A stretch of 64,000 bases of DNA from Brevundimonas vitisensis (GTDB taxonomy: Bacteria > Pseudomonadota > Alphaproteobacteria > Caulobacterales > Caulobacteraceae): the NCBI RefSeq assembly GCF_016656965.1, contig NZ_CP067977.1:2566501-2630500 (forward strand), read 5' to 3'. The translations under genes were made by a program, and so were the position numbers. Numbering within the stretch: position 1 is the first letter of the stretch; each line of letters begins with the position of its first letter. Positions 26,373-35,541 of the stretch are shown piece after piece. The notes beneath the pieces were generated by a model. It made no database searches and was not told the DNA's origin. It saw only the letters and a list, made by a program, of their open reading frames with translations.

Positions 26373-27829
26373 TATCCGTATCGGAACAGGCGCAGGCCGA
26401 GGCGGCGCAGGATTTTTTCGTCGACCTTCAAGGCGACATGGCGGGCCGCATCCACCACGCCGAACCGCCAGGCCATCGCCAGCGGAACCAGCGGTCCGGG
26501 CCGACGGGGACGGGCGTTATCCACGGCGGGCGGGGCGGTCACGGCACCCAGGTGATCGGCCCGCGATTTGAACATCGGCGTCCCCGGCCCGCTGTGACGG
26601 GTCCGGTAGAGCCTTAGCGTCCGGCCGCTGGGGGCGACCACTGCGCTCTGGCCGCTGTGGTCGATGTCGCCCAGCACGGCCGAGCCGCGGGCCATGGCTG
26701 CCGTGGCTTCGGTCTGGCGGACTGCTCCGGTCTCGGCGTCCAGGACGACGATGGTGCCGTTGTTCGATCCCGCCACGACCTCCACCCGACCATCGCCGTC
26801 CAGATCGGCAAGCAGGGGCGTCGTATAGCTGCGGCAGATGGCATCCTCGGTGAAATAGAGACGCCCGTCGGCGGGGCGGCAGTGGTGGTCCGCGCCATGG
26901 ACACACGAAGGAGTCGGGCCGAAATCGTGCCGCCAGATCAGGGCCCCGCTCCAGCCATCCAGGGCCAGCACGGACGGATAGGCCAGGGAACAGGCGAACA
27001 GCAGGGGACTGCGCCCCGGTCGGTCCAGCAGCATCGGACTGGAATCCACGCCGCCACCGACGTCGGTCGTCCAGACCCGGCGTCCGTCACGCCCGTCCAG
27101 GGCGATGACCGCATTGTCTCCCAGCCCGCCCGTATGCTCGCCACCACCGAATAGAACCAGCGGCGTCCCATCGTCCCGCAGGCTGAACGATGGTGAGGAA
27201 TCGGGGTCATAGCCCAGACAGACGAACCATTTGACGCGCCCGGTCCGGGCCTCCAGGCAGAACAGGCGCGAGGACCGGACGCCGATCACGATCTCCAGTT
27301 CGCCGTCCCGATCCACGTCGCAGACCAGGGCAGAGGACACGACGCCCTGTTTCATCCGCCCAGCGAACAGATGGCCGGGCAGGCGTTGCCGCCAGACCTC
27401 GGTGCCGTCACGGCGAAGGGCGATAATGCCCGGACCATAGATGCCCAGCACGATCTCGGCCTGGCCATCGCCGTCGATATCGGCTGCGGCCGCCGTGGCC
27501 CGGACCGAAGATCCGACATCCACGCTTCTCAGGACCGCACCGTCGCGCGGGTCGATGAAGCGGACCACTCCGGCATGGTCGCCGATGACGATGACCGGGC
27601 CGTCCACCGGATCATCGAAGATCAGCGGCGAGGCGGTGATCTCTGCACCTGTCTCGATCCGCCACAGCGGCGTCAGATCGGGACCGGTAAAGCCGTGCAC
27701 GGCGCCGCTGCGATCGGCAGCGACGACGATCGCGCCATCCTGGCGCTGGACAATGGCCGGCGTCGACCAGGTCTCACCGCCCAGGTCGACGGCGCGCTCA
27801 AACGTCATGGCCGGGACCGCGTTGCTCAT
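26369..27829 (-). CDS. Beta-propeller (PQQ-like/FG-GAP-like) repeat protein, unknown function
   Basis: A 486-residue protein composed almost wholly of blades: WSTPAIVQRQDGAIVVAADR, DIDGDGQAEIVLG, DVDRDGELEIVIG, DLDGDGRVEVVAGSNNG, with DxDxDG loops that usually bind calcium, alternating with PQQ-like blades (GAVHGFTG, GIIALRRDG, VLALDGWSG, IVVLDAETGAV). No signal peptide is seen, which is odd since such propellers are normally extracytoplasmic. The ATG at 27829 overlaps the flippase stop (ATGA), so long in-frame extensions upstream are not used. With the coupled toroid protein it forms an unexplained pair in a flippase operon. Confidence 0.7.
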   Translation of the reverse strand: MSNAVPAMTFERAVDLGGETWSTPAIVQRQDGAIVVAADRSGAVHGFTGPDLTPLWRIETGAEITASPLIFDDPVDGPVIVIGDHAGVVRFIDPRDGAVLRSVDVGSSVRATAAAADIDGDGQAEIVLGIYGPGIIALRRDGTEVWRQRLPGHLFAGRMKQGVVSSALVCDVDRDGELEIVIGVRSSRLFCLEARTGRVKWFVCLGYDPDSSPSFSLRDDGTPLVLFGGGEHTGGLGDNAVIALDGRDGRRVWTTDVGGGVDSSPMLLDRPGRSPLLFACSLAYPSVLALDGWSGALIWRHDFGPTPSCVHGADHHCRPADGRLYFTEDAICRSYTTPLLADLDGDGRVEVVAGSNNGTIVVLDAETGAVRQTEATAAMARGSAVLGDIDHSGQSAVVAPSGRTLRLYRTRHSGPGTPMFKSRADHLGAVTAPPAVDNARPRRPGPLVPLAMAWRFGVVDAARHVALKVDEKILRRLGLRLFRYGY

Positions 27830-29379
27830 GGGCGCGCCCCGCTCGGCAACCGCAGTTGCAGGCGATCGCAGGTCGAGGACGCCGCGGTGATTGCCACGCT
27901 CACTCCCGTCAGACGGGCAGGCACCGCACCGGCGGCAAAGGCCAGCAGCCGTCCCACGGCCTGTCCGGCCAGAAGAACCAGAAGCGCGAGATAGGTGAGG
28001 CCGCCCAGGATCAGCCCGCTCACCATGATCCAGGGACTGGTGGTCAGGCTGACCGCCGTGAACCAGATTCCACCCGCCACCGCCGCCGCCGCAAGGATCG
28101 GCAGCAGGGCCTGCACCGGCGGCATACCGACCCGGCGGGCCACCCGAGAGGTAATCAGCACGGCCCATATGGATCCGCTGACCAGGGCCGACAGCGGATA
28201 GGCGTAGATGCCGATCCGGGGAGCCGCGATCACCACGATCAGAAGTTGCAGCGCCAGGGTGACGATTCCGCCGACCAGGGGCGCATGGACGTCGCCCAGG
28301 GCCTTGGCCGCCTGGGCGCTGGGGGCCGATATCACTTGAAGCGCCGAAGACAGCACCAGTCCGCTGACCACGAACCCGACCTGACGCCACGGCTCCGACA
28401 GGATCAGAGGCAGGACGGTCGGGGCGATGATCGCCAGCAAGGTCGCGAGCGGCACGATGACCAGCCCGCCGGCGGAATAGAAATCACCCAGCAGGGTCCG
28501 CATGCGCTCGGGCTCGTCCTGTACTCGCGCCAGAAGGCGCAACTGGACGCTGGCGACCAGGACCAGCGGCTGCAGGATCACGGCATCGACGATGGTGGTC
28601 GCCATCCCCGTCACCCCGACGGCGGCCAGGCCCAGTATGCCACCCAGCACGATCGGCACGATCGCCCGGTTGCCCAGGTCCAGCAGGATACCCCCTTGCA
28701 GCGGCAAGGCGGTCTGGATCAGTCCGGCTGCGCGTTGGTGCTCATAGCCGATCCGGACGCCACTGCGGGCCGCCAGATGAACGGCGATCGCGCCGACCGT
28801 GTAGCGAAGCAGGGTCGCGGCAACCAGGGCCCAAACGCCATAGCCCAGGGCCGCCATGGACAGGGCCGCGACCAGATAGACCAGGTATTCGATCACATCG
28901 CTGGCGGCGACCTTGTCGTGTCGGAACTCGCGTTGCAGCCGCGCCTGGGGGATGGACTTCAGCGACAACGGGAACACCGCCAGGGCCATGGCGCGAAACA
29001 CCCAGACCCGATCCGGCGGCAGGTCATAGGCCGTCGTGATGGCCGGCGCGGCCAAGAAAAGGAGGGCGACCACGGTCACGGCGATGATTTGCTGCACCAC
29101 CAGGGCCGTGCGGTAATCCGCGTCGCTGACGGCCTCGCGCCGCCGAACCAGGGCTGACACCACGCCGCCGACCGCCAGGGCCTGCAAAATCGACAGGATG
29201 AACTGCGCCGTCACGAACAGACCGAAGCCTTCGGGTGCGATCAGTCGGGCAAGAACCAGCGTTCCCAGAAAGGCCAGCAGGCGCACGACCGCGTGCCGCC
29301 CAAAGGCACTGGCCGCGCCGCGCGACGCCCGGCGCCGGACCTCGGCATTCGACAGTTCGGCTTCACCCGCGTCGGTCAT
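27826..29379 (-). CDS. Oligosaccharide flippase (Wzx/PST family)
   Basis: A 517-residue membrane protein of the MOP/PST superfamily with about fourteen helices. N-terminal SRGAASAFGRHAVVRLLAFLGTLVLARLIAPEGFGLF is the usual helix-1 region of lipopolysaccharide flippases. It should move the lipid-linked repeat unit to the periplasmic side. It begins one base after the glycosyltransferase stop at 29381 and its stop overlaps the propeller gene start. It is the only flippase visible in the window, although two polymerase-like proteins are encoded. Confidence 0.92.
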   Translation of the reverse strand: MTDAGEAELSNAEVRRRASRGAASAFGRHAVVRLLAFLGTLVLARLIAPEGFGLFVTAQFILSILQALAVGGVVSALVRRREAVSDADYRTALVVQQIIAVTVVALLFLAAPAITTAYDLPPDRVWVFRAMALAVFPLSLKSIPQARLQREFRHDKVAASDVIEYLVYLVAALSMAALGYGVWALVAATLLRYTVGAIAVHLAARSGVRIGYEHQRAAGLIQTALPLQGGILLDLGNRAIVPIVLGGILGLAAVGVTGMATTIVDAVILQPLVLVASVQLRLLARVQDEPERMRTLLGDFYSAGGLVIVPLATLLAIIAPTVLPLILSEPWRQVGFVVSGLVLSSALQVISAPSAQAAKALGDVHAPLVGGIVTLALQLLIVVIAAPRIGIYAYPLSALVSGSIWAVLITSRVARRVGMPPVQALLPILAAAAVAGGIWFTAVSLTTSPWIMVSGLILGGLTYLALLVLLAGQAVGRLLAFAAGAVPARLTGVSVAITAASSTCDRLQLRLPSGARP

Positions 29380-29380
29380 G

Positions 29381-30580
29381 TCATCGCCGCCGGGCCAGGC
29401 CGCGCAGCATGGCCTCGATCTCGGCCAGGATGCGGGTCCGGCTGAACAGGTCGACCACCCTGGCGCGGGCGCGGTCCTGCATGGCCGTACGCTCGGCCGG
29501 GTTCTGCAACAGGGTGATCACGGCCTGGGCCATGGCCGGGGCGTCGCCGCTGGCAACCAGCCGCCCGCTGACGCCGTCCTGAACCGCCTCTTGGACGCCC
29601 GGAACATCGAAGGCGACCGAGACCCGCTGCATGGCCGCCGCCTCCAGCAACACATTGCCGAAGCCCTCGAAGTAGGACGGGAAGACAAAGACGCTGCTCA
29701 GGGCATAGAGCGGGGCGGTATCGCTGACGAAGCCGATGCGGTGGATCGCCGGATCGGCGGCAAAGAAGGCGGCGGTCTCGCTCGCGATCGGATCCCGCTC
29801 ATCGTCGGGCCCGGCCACGACCATGTGCACGCCGGGAATGGCGGCCCGGACCTGATCGAAGACCGGACGCAACAGGTCCACGCCCTTTTCACTGCAAACC
29901 CGGCCCAGGAACAACAGGACGGGCGCGTCCGCCGGAATGCCCATGTCTTGGCGCAGGGCTTCCGCCGCCTGCTCGGTTTTAGGTGTCAGGTCGAAGTGAT
30001 CGGTGTCGACGCCATTGCTGGACCCCGCGCCGATCAGGCGCACCTTGGCCCGTGGCGCAACCCGTTCTTCGACCAGGAACCGCTCCAGCTGACGCGAGAT
30101 CGGCACCACCAGGGTGGACAGGGCACAGATCAGCCGGTCGACGTTCAGATAGGCCGCCCGCTTCAGGCCGGTCATCAGCTCATAGACGCAGCGGCGATAG
30201 ACGAACACGACCGGACCACCGCCGGTCAGGGCCCGCGCCAGCGTCGCCGTGAGCGAGGCCTTGGGCGTCGAGACATGCACCACATCATACCGGTGGCGCG
30301 AGAAATGACCGACGAACCCTAACAGAGACCTGAAATCGGCCGCCGGTGATGGCAGCCGCACCATGGGGATGACAATGGGTCGGATCGGCCCGAAATCTTC
30401 CGGCGCAAACTCGGTGTATTCCGTATCTCCGACGATGACATCGATGTCGAAGCCGCGCGCCGTCAGATAGGGAAACAGCCCTTTGTACAGGGTCGCCAGC
30501 GTCAGACTGTGCGTGCAGACGACGCAAAGGCGAATTCGGTCAGACGCATGTTCGGACGGGACGGGGGTGGTCGCGGTCAT
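29381..30580 (-). CDS. Glycosyltransferase family 4 protein
   Basis: A 399-residue GT-B glycosyltransferase: CVVCTHSLTLATLYKGLFPYL, VVHVSTPKASLTATLARALTG, LIGAGSSNGVDTDHFDL, LLFLGRVCSEKGVDLL and VFVFPSYFEGFGNVLLEAAAMQ. The GSSNGVD segment is typical of PglA/WbpY-like galactosyl- or N-acetylhexosaminyl-transferases. It is the first gene of the long minus-strand block running to 19092. The 242-bp gap upstream (30581-30822) separates it from divergent plus-strand acyltransferases and must hold promoters for both, though none is clear by eye. Confidence 0.9.
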   Translation of the reverse strand: MTATTPVPSEHASDRIRLCVVCTHSLTLATLYKGLFPYLTARGFDIDVIVGDTEYTEFAPEDFGPIRPIVIPMVRLPSPAADFRSLLGFVGHFSRHRYDVVHVSTPKASLTATLARALTGGGPVVFVYRRCVYELMTGLKRAAYLNVDRLICALSTLVVPISRQLERFLVEERVAPRAKVRLIGAGSSNGVDTDHFDLTPKTEQAAEALRQDMGIPADAPVLLFLGRVCSEKGVDLLRPVFDQVRAAIPGVHMVVAGPDDERDPIASETAAFFAADPAIHRIGFVSDTAPLYALSSVFVFPSYFEGFGNVLLEAAAMQRVSVAFDVPGVQEAVQDGVSGRLVASGDAPAMAQAVITLLQNPAERTAMQDRARARVVDLFSRTRILAEIEAMLRGLARRR

Positions 30581-30822
30581 GGTCCTGGCCGTTTCTCAAT
30601 CGCCGGGGCGGCTGCGATCAGCCATGCGGAAACGCGAGCCTGAGACGCTCGCGGAACCCAACGCTGTTCGTGATCCCCATCGGATGGTGCCGACTGGGTT
30701 CCGATACCGTCGTCAGCCTTTACGAGCAAGGCTGCGTTAGCCCCTTCTGCGATCAGGCGCGACGATTGCTTTGCCGTAATGCGCCGTCTAGTGCTCGGGT
30801 GCCAGTCGGGGAGGGCGGGGCG

Positions 30823-31908
30823 ATGACACAGGGCAAACTAGATACCGTCCAATACCTGCGGGGCATCGCCGCTCTTTCGGTCGTTGTGGCGCATTGCTTG
30901 ATCTATGTGGCGGTCCTTGACGGGCGTGGAGACTTGGAAGGTCCCGCCCGATCCGTTGTCGACGGCGCATTTGGCGTCTTCGTCTTTTTCATCATCAGCG
31001 GCTTCATCATGGTCCATGTGTCCGGCGTGTTCGGATCGGTGTCCGTGGCCGGTCAGTTTCTCGCGCGTCGCTTCCTTCGGATCGCGCCGCTGTACTGGGT
31101 TTGCACCCTGCTGATGCTGGGGTTGATGGTCATCGACGATGGCGCAGGCGTCGTCGATCTGGGCAAGCTGGCGATGTCCTTTGCCTTCATTCCGTATGAT
31201 TTTGCCGACGATCGCTTCCGGCCCGTCCTGATGGTGGGGTGGACGCTGAACTACGAGATGTTTTTCTACGCGCTGTTCGCCTTGGCTCTGATGATGAGGA
31301 AGCGCTTCGCGATCATCGCCCTGGTGCTGGCGTTCGTGGGTCTTGTGGCGTTCGGCGGGCTGTTCCCGCCACAGTCGTCGGTCCTGGCGGCATGGACCCG
31401 GCCCATCATACTGCTTTTCCTATCTGGGGCGCTGATCGGATTCGCCTGGGCGCGATGGAGGGCGGTTTGGCCCAGTCTGTCTCCCGCCGTGGGCTTGGGT
31501 GCGATCGCGGCTATCGTCGTGGCTCAACTCGTGGCCTACAATCTCGGCGTTGGAGCGGGGGCTTCAGACCTCACCTGGAGGCCATTCGACTGGACCGCCG
31601 CGATCGCTCTTGTCCTGATCGGCCTTTCGACCCGCCCTCTTGAGCGCTCCAGTCCGGTCAGCAAGAGCTTTCTGGCGTTGGGAGACAGTTCCTACAGCCT
31701 GTACCTCAGCCACCCGCTGACCATCGCGGTGCTGGCGGGGATCTGGAACCGGCTGCCTTTCGCACTTCCGACCTGGGTGTTTGCGGTCGTCGCCGTTCCA
31801 GCCTGCATCGTCGGCGGGTGGGTCGTGTATCAACTAGTCGAACAGCCTTTGGCGCGATGGGTCCAGATGCCGAAACCGAGGCAGCTTCAACAGGTGAGCG
31901 CTCGATAA
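30823..31908 (+). CDS. Acyltransferase family 3 membrane protein
   Basis: A 361-residue acyltransferase-3 with the helix-1 segment VQYLRGIAALSVVVAHCLIY, GVFVFFIISGFIMVHVSG, RRFLRIAPLYWVCT and GWTLNYEMFFY; about ten helices. A purine-rich GGGGAGGG stretch lies ahead of the ATG. It is a close paralog of the next gene, which begins 12 nt after its stop. It probably acetylates or otherwise acylates the polymer. Confidence 0.9.
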   Translation: MTQGKLDTVQYLRGIAALSVVVAHCLIYVAVLDGRGDLEGPARSVVDGAFGVFVFFIISGFIMVHVSGVFGSVSVAGQFLARRFLRIAPLYWVCTLLMLGLMVIDDGAGVVDLGKLAMSFAFIPYDFADDRFRPVLMVGWTLNYEMFFYALFALALMMRKRFAIIALVLAFVGLVAFGGLFPPQSSVLAAWTRPIILLFLSGALIGFAWARWRAVWPSLSPAVGLGAIAAIVVAQLVAYNLGVGAGASDLTWRPFDWTAAIALVLIGLSTRPLERSSPVSKSFLALGDSSYSLYLSHPLTIAVLAGIWNRLPFALPTWVFAVVAVPACIVGGWVVYQLVEQPLARWVQMPKPRQLQQVSAR

Positions 31909-31920
31909 GGCGGGGGGGGT

Positions 31921-33000
31921 ATGCGGGACCGTCTAGGAACCATTCAGCACCTCAGAGGCATCGCCTGCCTGATGGTTGCGATCGCGCATTGCCTGATCCA
32001 TGTGGCGGTGCTTGAGGGGCGCGGGGACGCCGATGGTCGGCATCGCGCTGTGATGGATGGTACCTCCGCCATCTTCTTCTTCGTCATCAGCGGCTTCATC
32101 ATGGTCCATGTGTCGGGCCGTTACGGCACGCTGTCGGGCGCATGGCAGTTCCTGACACGCCGCTTCCTGCGGATCGCGCCGCTCTATTATCTCTGTACCT
32201 TTGCGATGGTGGTGCTTGTCGCGGTCGACAGGGGGCTGGCGGCAGTGAATTTCGCCGACCTGTTCCTGTCGCTGGCCTTTATTCCTTATGCCATGGGCGA
32301 GCATCGTTTCGCCGCGTTTCTGATTGTCGGTTGGACGCTCAGTTACGAGATGTTCTACTATGTCCTGTTCGCCATCGCCCTGCTGATGGCCAAGCCGAAA
32401 GCGATCGTCTTTCTGGTCTGCGCCTTTTGCGGCCTTGTGCTCGCCGGAGCGATTTTCCAGCCTCAGGCCTCGGCACCGGCGGCCTGGACCAGCCCGGTGA
32501 TCCTGCTGTTTCTGGCCGGTTGCATGATTGGCTACGCCTGGAAGCACTATCGAGCGCACTGGCCGGTATTGTCGCCCCGGCTAGGCTACAGCCTCATAAC
32601 CCTCATTCTGGTCGCGCAGGTGGTCGCCTTCAATTTGGGAGCCAGCGACGGCCTTTCCCATATCGAGTTCCGACCCTTCGACTGGGTGCCGGCGCTTCTG
32701 ACGGTGATGATCGCCGTGTCCACACGAGAGGTGAGCCGTGAAACATTGGCCACCCGCACCTTAGCCGCTTTGGGGGACAGTTCATACAGCCTGTACCTCA
32801 GTCATCCTCTGACGATCATCGCCGTCATGGTCTTCTGGAACCGCCTGCCGTTCGAACCACCAGCCTGGGTTTTTGCAGTCATTTCGATCCCCGCCGTCAT
32901 CGTCGGCGGATGGGTAGTCTATGTGCTGGCCGAAAGACCGCTGGTTAAGCTGTTGCTGTCGAAGCCCAAGGCACACGCGCCCCTGGCATTGCCCGCCTAG
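31921..33000 (+). CDS. Acyltransferase family 3 membrane protein (tandem paralog)
   Basis: A 359-residue acyltransferase-3, matching its upstream neighbour segment by segment (IQHLRGIACLMVAIAHCLIH, VISGFIMVHVSGRYGTL, RRFLRIAPLYYLC, GWTLSYEMFYY, SLYLSHPLTI), consistent with tandem duplication. A GGGGGGG run immediately precedes the ATG. Its TAG stop shares the tetranucleotide CTAG with the stop of hldD on the other strand, so the two convergent genes overlap by 4 bp with no terminator between them. Confidence 0.9.
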   Translation: MRDRLGTIQHLRGIACLMVAIAHCLIHVAVLEGRGDADGRHRAVMDGTSAIFFFVISGFIMVHVSGRYGTLSGAWQFLTRRFLRIAPLYYLCTFAMVVLVAVDRGLAAVNFADLFLSLAFIPYAMGEHRFAAFLIVGWTLSYEMFYYVLFAIALLMAKPKAIVFLVCAFCGLVLAGAIFQPQASAPAAWTSPVILLFLAGCMIGYAWKHYRAHWPVLSPRLGYSLITLILVAQVVAFNLGASDGLSHIEFRPFDWVPALLTVMIAVSTREVSRETLATRTLAALGDSSYSLYLSHPLTIIAVMVFWNRLPFEPPAWVFAVISIPAVIVGGWVVYVLAERPLVKLLLSKPKAHAPLALPA

Positions 33001-33998
33001 CGATACGGGTCCTCAGTCGCCAGGAAACCCTGGACATAGCGGCGGACGCCTTCTTCCAGGGGGGTGGACTGGCCGGGGAAGCCGGCGGCGCGGATGCGGT
33101 CCATCTTGGCCTCGGTGAAATACTGGTACCGGTCGCGGATCACCTCGGGCATGTCGACATAGCCGATGCGAGGCTCCTTTCCGGCGGCGGCAAAGGTGGC
33201 GTGCGCCAGGTCGGCGAATGAGCGGGCTTGGCCCGATCCGGCGTTGAAGATTCCCGAGACCGAAGGGGTCTCCAGCAGCCATTCGATGATGTCGACCACA
33301 TCGTCCACGAAGACGAAGTCTCTCAACTGGCCGCCGTCGGCATAGTCGGGGTGGTGCGAGCGGAACAGGCTGACGGCCTCGCCGGCCGCCACCTTGGGCC
33401 AGATCTGGGCCACGACCGACTTCATCGACCCCTTGTGCCCCTCATTGGGCCCATAGACGTTGAAGAATTTCAGCCCCGCCCACTGTGGCGGCGCGTGGTC
33501 ACGGGCCGCCTGGCGCACCGCATATCGGTCGAACAGGGCCTTGGAATAGCCATAGGCGTTCAGCGGCTTCAACGCGCCCAGGGCCACGGGGGCATTGTCG
33601 TCCTCGAACCCCTGGTCGCCATCGCCATAGGTCGCCGCCGACGAGGCATAGATCAGCCGCACACCCGCCGCCGCGCACCAGCCCCACAGGTCGCGCGACA
33701 GGTCGAAATTGGTCTTCAGGATCAGGTCTGCGTCCGGCTCGGTGGTCGAGGATATGGCCCCCATGTGCACGACGGCCGCGATCCGGTCGCGGTGCCGGTC
33801 CAGCCGCGCGAACAGGTCCTCGGGCGCCCACAGGTCGGCAATGTCGTGCTTGGCGATATTCTTCCACTTGGCCAGGTCGGCGGTTTCCAGCCGGTCGCAC
33901 ACGACGACGTCGCGCCGATCTTCTGCGCACAGCCGGGCGACGATATTGGAGCCGATGAAGCCTGCGCCCCCGGTGACCACGATCATGCGGCGGCTCAT
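32997..33998 (-). CDS. hldD: ADP-L-glycero-D-manno-heptose 6-epimerase
   Basis: A 333-residue SDR with GGAGFIGSN at the N-terminus, the HldD-specific stretch DLAKWKNIAKHDIADLW, YASSAATYGDG, catalytic YGYSK, FFNVYGPNEGHKG and a QLRDFVFVDDVV segment. It performs the last step of ADP-heptose synthesis for the lipopolysaccharide inner core. Its start overlaps the hldE stop as ATGA, so both steps are made together. The stop is shared in CTAG with the acyltransferase gene. Confidence 0.95.
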   Translation of the reverse strand: MSRRMIVVTGGAGFIGSNIVARLCAEDRRDVVVCDRLETADLAKWKNIAKHDIADLWAPEDLFARLDRHRDRIAAVVHMGAISSTTEPDADLILKTNFDLSRDLWGWCAAAGVRLIYASSAATYGDGDQGFEDDNAPVALGALKPLNAYGYSKALFDRYAVRQAARDHAPPQWAGLKFFNVYGPNEGHKGSMKSVVAQIWPKVAAGEAVSLFRSHHPDYADGGQLRDFVFVDDVVDIIEWLLETPSVSGIFNAGSGQARSFADLAHATFAAAGKEPRIGYVDMPEVIRDRYQYFTEAKMDRIRAAGFPGQSTPLEEGVRRYVQGFLATEDPYR

Positions 33999-35491
33999 CG
34001 AACGGACTCCGTCATCTTTTCGATTGTGCGGGTGGTGGAGAACCCGTCGGCAAAGGTCGCCAGCCGGACCTCACCGCCCCAGCTTTTGACCAGGTCGCCG
34101 CCGACCACGCCCTCGCGCGTGTAGTCGGCGCCCTTGATCAGGACGTCGGGACGCAGCCGTTCGATCAGGGCGAGGGGCGTGGGATCGTCAAAAGCCGTCA
34201 CCCGGTCCACGCTGGCCAGGGCCCCTATGACCACGGCCCGGCTGTCCAGGTCGTTGACGGGGCGGCCCTCGCCTTTCAGCCGTCGCACCGAGGCGTCGGT
34301 GTTCAGCGCCACGATCAGCCGGTCGCACCAGCCGCGCGCCTGATCCAGATAGGCGACATGCCCCCGGTGCAGGATGTCGAAACAGCCGTTGGTAAAGCCG
34401 ACGCGCAATCCCTGCCGCCGCCAGGTCTCGACCTCGCGCGCCAGTTCCTCGACCGGGGTCACCTTGGCCTGGGCCGGGGCGGCATGGCCGGCCATTTCGG
34501 CCTCGATCAGTTCGGTCGGGGTGACGACGGCCGTGCCGCTCTTACCCACCACGACACCTGACGCCAGGATGGCAAACTGGACCGCAGTCTCCAGCGTCTC
34601 TCCTGCCCCCAGTGCCAGCCCCAGCGCCGCCAGGCCCGTGTCACCGGCTCCCGACACGTCGAACACCTCGCGCGCCCGGCCCGGGAAATGGCGCACCGGA
34701 CCGCCGCGCCGCATCAGCGACATCCCCTTGCCCGCGCGGGTCACCACCACAGCCTTTGCCTGGGTGGCGGAGAGCAGGGCTTCCAGCGCCGCCTCGACCT
34801 GAGCATCTGTTTCGACCGGAAGGCCCGTGGCCCCGGCCAGTTCACTGGCGTTGGGCTTGATCAGATCGACCGCGCCATAGCGGGCGAAATCCCGTCCCTT
34901 GGGATCGACGATCACCGGGGTGCCGGTGGTCTCGCCTGCCTGGATTGCCGCCTGGATCAGGGCCTCGTCCACCACCCCCTTGGCATAGTCGGACAGCAGG
35001 ATGGCGCAGGCACCGCCGAAGAGGTCCCGGTTCGCCACCGATCCCCCCGCACCCTCTTCATCCAGGCGCAGCAGCTGCTGGCCCGAGGCGACAAAGCGGG
35101 TCTTGACGATGGTGGCGATGTCGGCCCGGCGTTCGACCGCGTCCTGCATGCCCGCTTCGGCCAGGATCAGGGCGGCCAGCTCGTCACCGGGGCCGTCCTG
35201 GCCCGACACGGCACCCAATCGCGCGGTCGCTCCCAGGGCCGCGACGTTGCGGGCCACATTGCCGACCCCGCCCGGCATGGCGACGCGGCGCGTGGTGCGC
35301 AGGACCGGAATGGGGGCCTCGGGCGAAATGCGCGTGACCTCCCCATAGACATAGCGATCCAGCATCAGGTCGCCGACACAGGCGACGGTCAGTCCCCGCG
35401 CCCTGTCCAGCAAAGTCTGCAAACGGCCCAGGTCCAGTTCGTCTCGTCCCGTCGCCATGCGTGCGCCGTCGCTCTCGGTCAGTGTGGTCAC
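33995..35491 (-). CDS. hldE: Bifunctional heptose-7-phosphate kinase / heptose-1-phosphate adenylyltransferase
   Basis: A 498-residue two-domain protein. Residues about 20-335 form a ribokinase-type kinase (VACVGDLMLDRYVYG, PGGVGNVARNVAALG, VFDVSGAGDTGLAALGLA). Residues about 355-498 form the nucleotidyltransferase domain with VGFTNGCFDILHRGHVAYL (HxGH-type motif) and VNDLDSRAVVIGAL. Together with HldD it makes ADP-heptose. An ATG at codon 12 is also possible as start. The gap of 50 nt to the gene at 35542 shows nothing notable. Confidence 0.95.
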   Translation of the reverse strand: MTTLTESDGARMATGRDELDLGRLQTLLDRARGLTVACVGDLMLDRYVYGEVTRISPEAPIPVLRTTRRVAMPGGVGNVARNVAALGATARLGAVSGQDGPGDELAALILAEAGMQDAVERRADIATIVKTRFVASGQQLLRLDEEGAGGSVANRDLFGGACAILLSDYAKGVVDEALIQAAIQAGETTGTPVIVDPKGRDFARYGAVDLIKPNASELAGATGLPVETDAQVEAALEALLSATQAKAVVVTRAGKGMSLMRRGGPVRHFPGRAREVFDVSGAGDTGLAALGLALGAGETLETAVQFAILASGVVVGKSGTAVVTPTELIEAEMAGHAAPAQAKVTPVEELAREVETWRRQGLRVGFTNGCFDILHRGHVAYLDQARGWCDRLIVALNTDASVRRLKGEGRPVNDLDSRAVVIGALASVDRVTAFDDPTPLALIERLRPDVLIKGADYTREGVVGGDLVKSWGGEVRLATFADGFSTTRTIEKMTESVR

Positions 35492-35541
35492 GCCTGCCTT
35501 CTACAGGGCCAGACCGCTTCGTCACAATCGCCGTGATTGTG

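Noticed and set aside
27830..28390. N-terminal extension of the beta-propeller gene into the flippase gene
   Set aside because: The ATGA overlap at 27829 gives a good start; the extension is antisense-like low-complexity sequence in an alternative frame of the flippase gene.
27856..29157. Long plus-strand open frame opposite the flippase
   Set aside because: Gln/His/Arg-rich translation typical of antisense high-GC frames; the flippase frame is clearly real.
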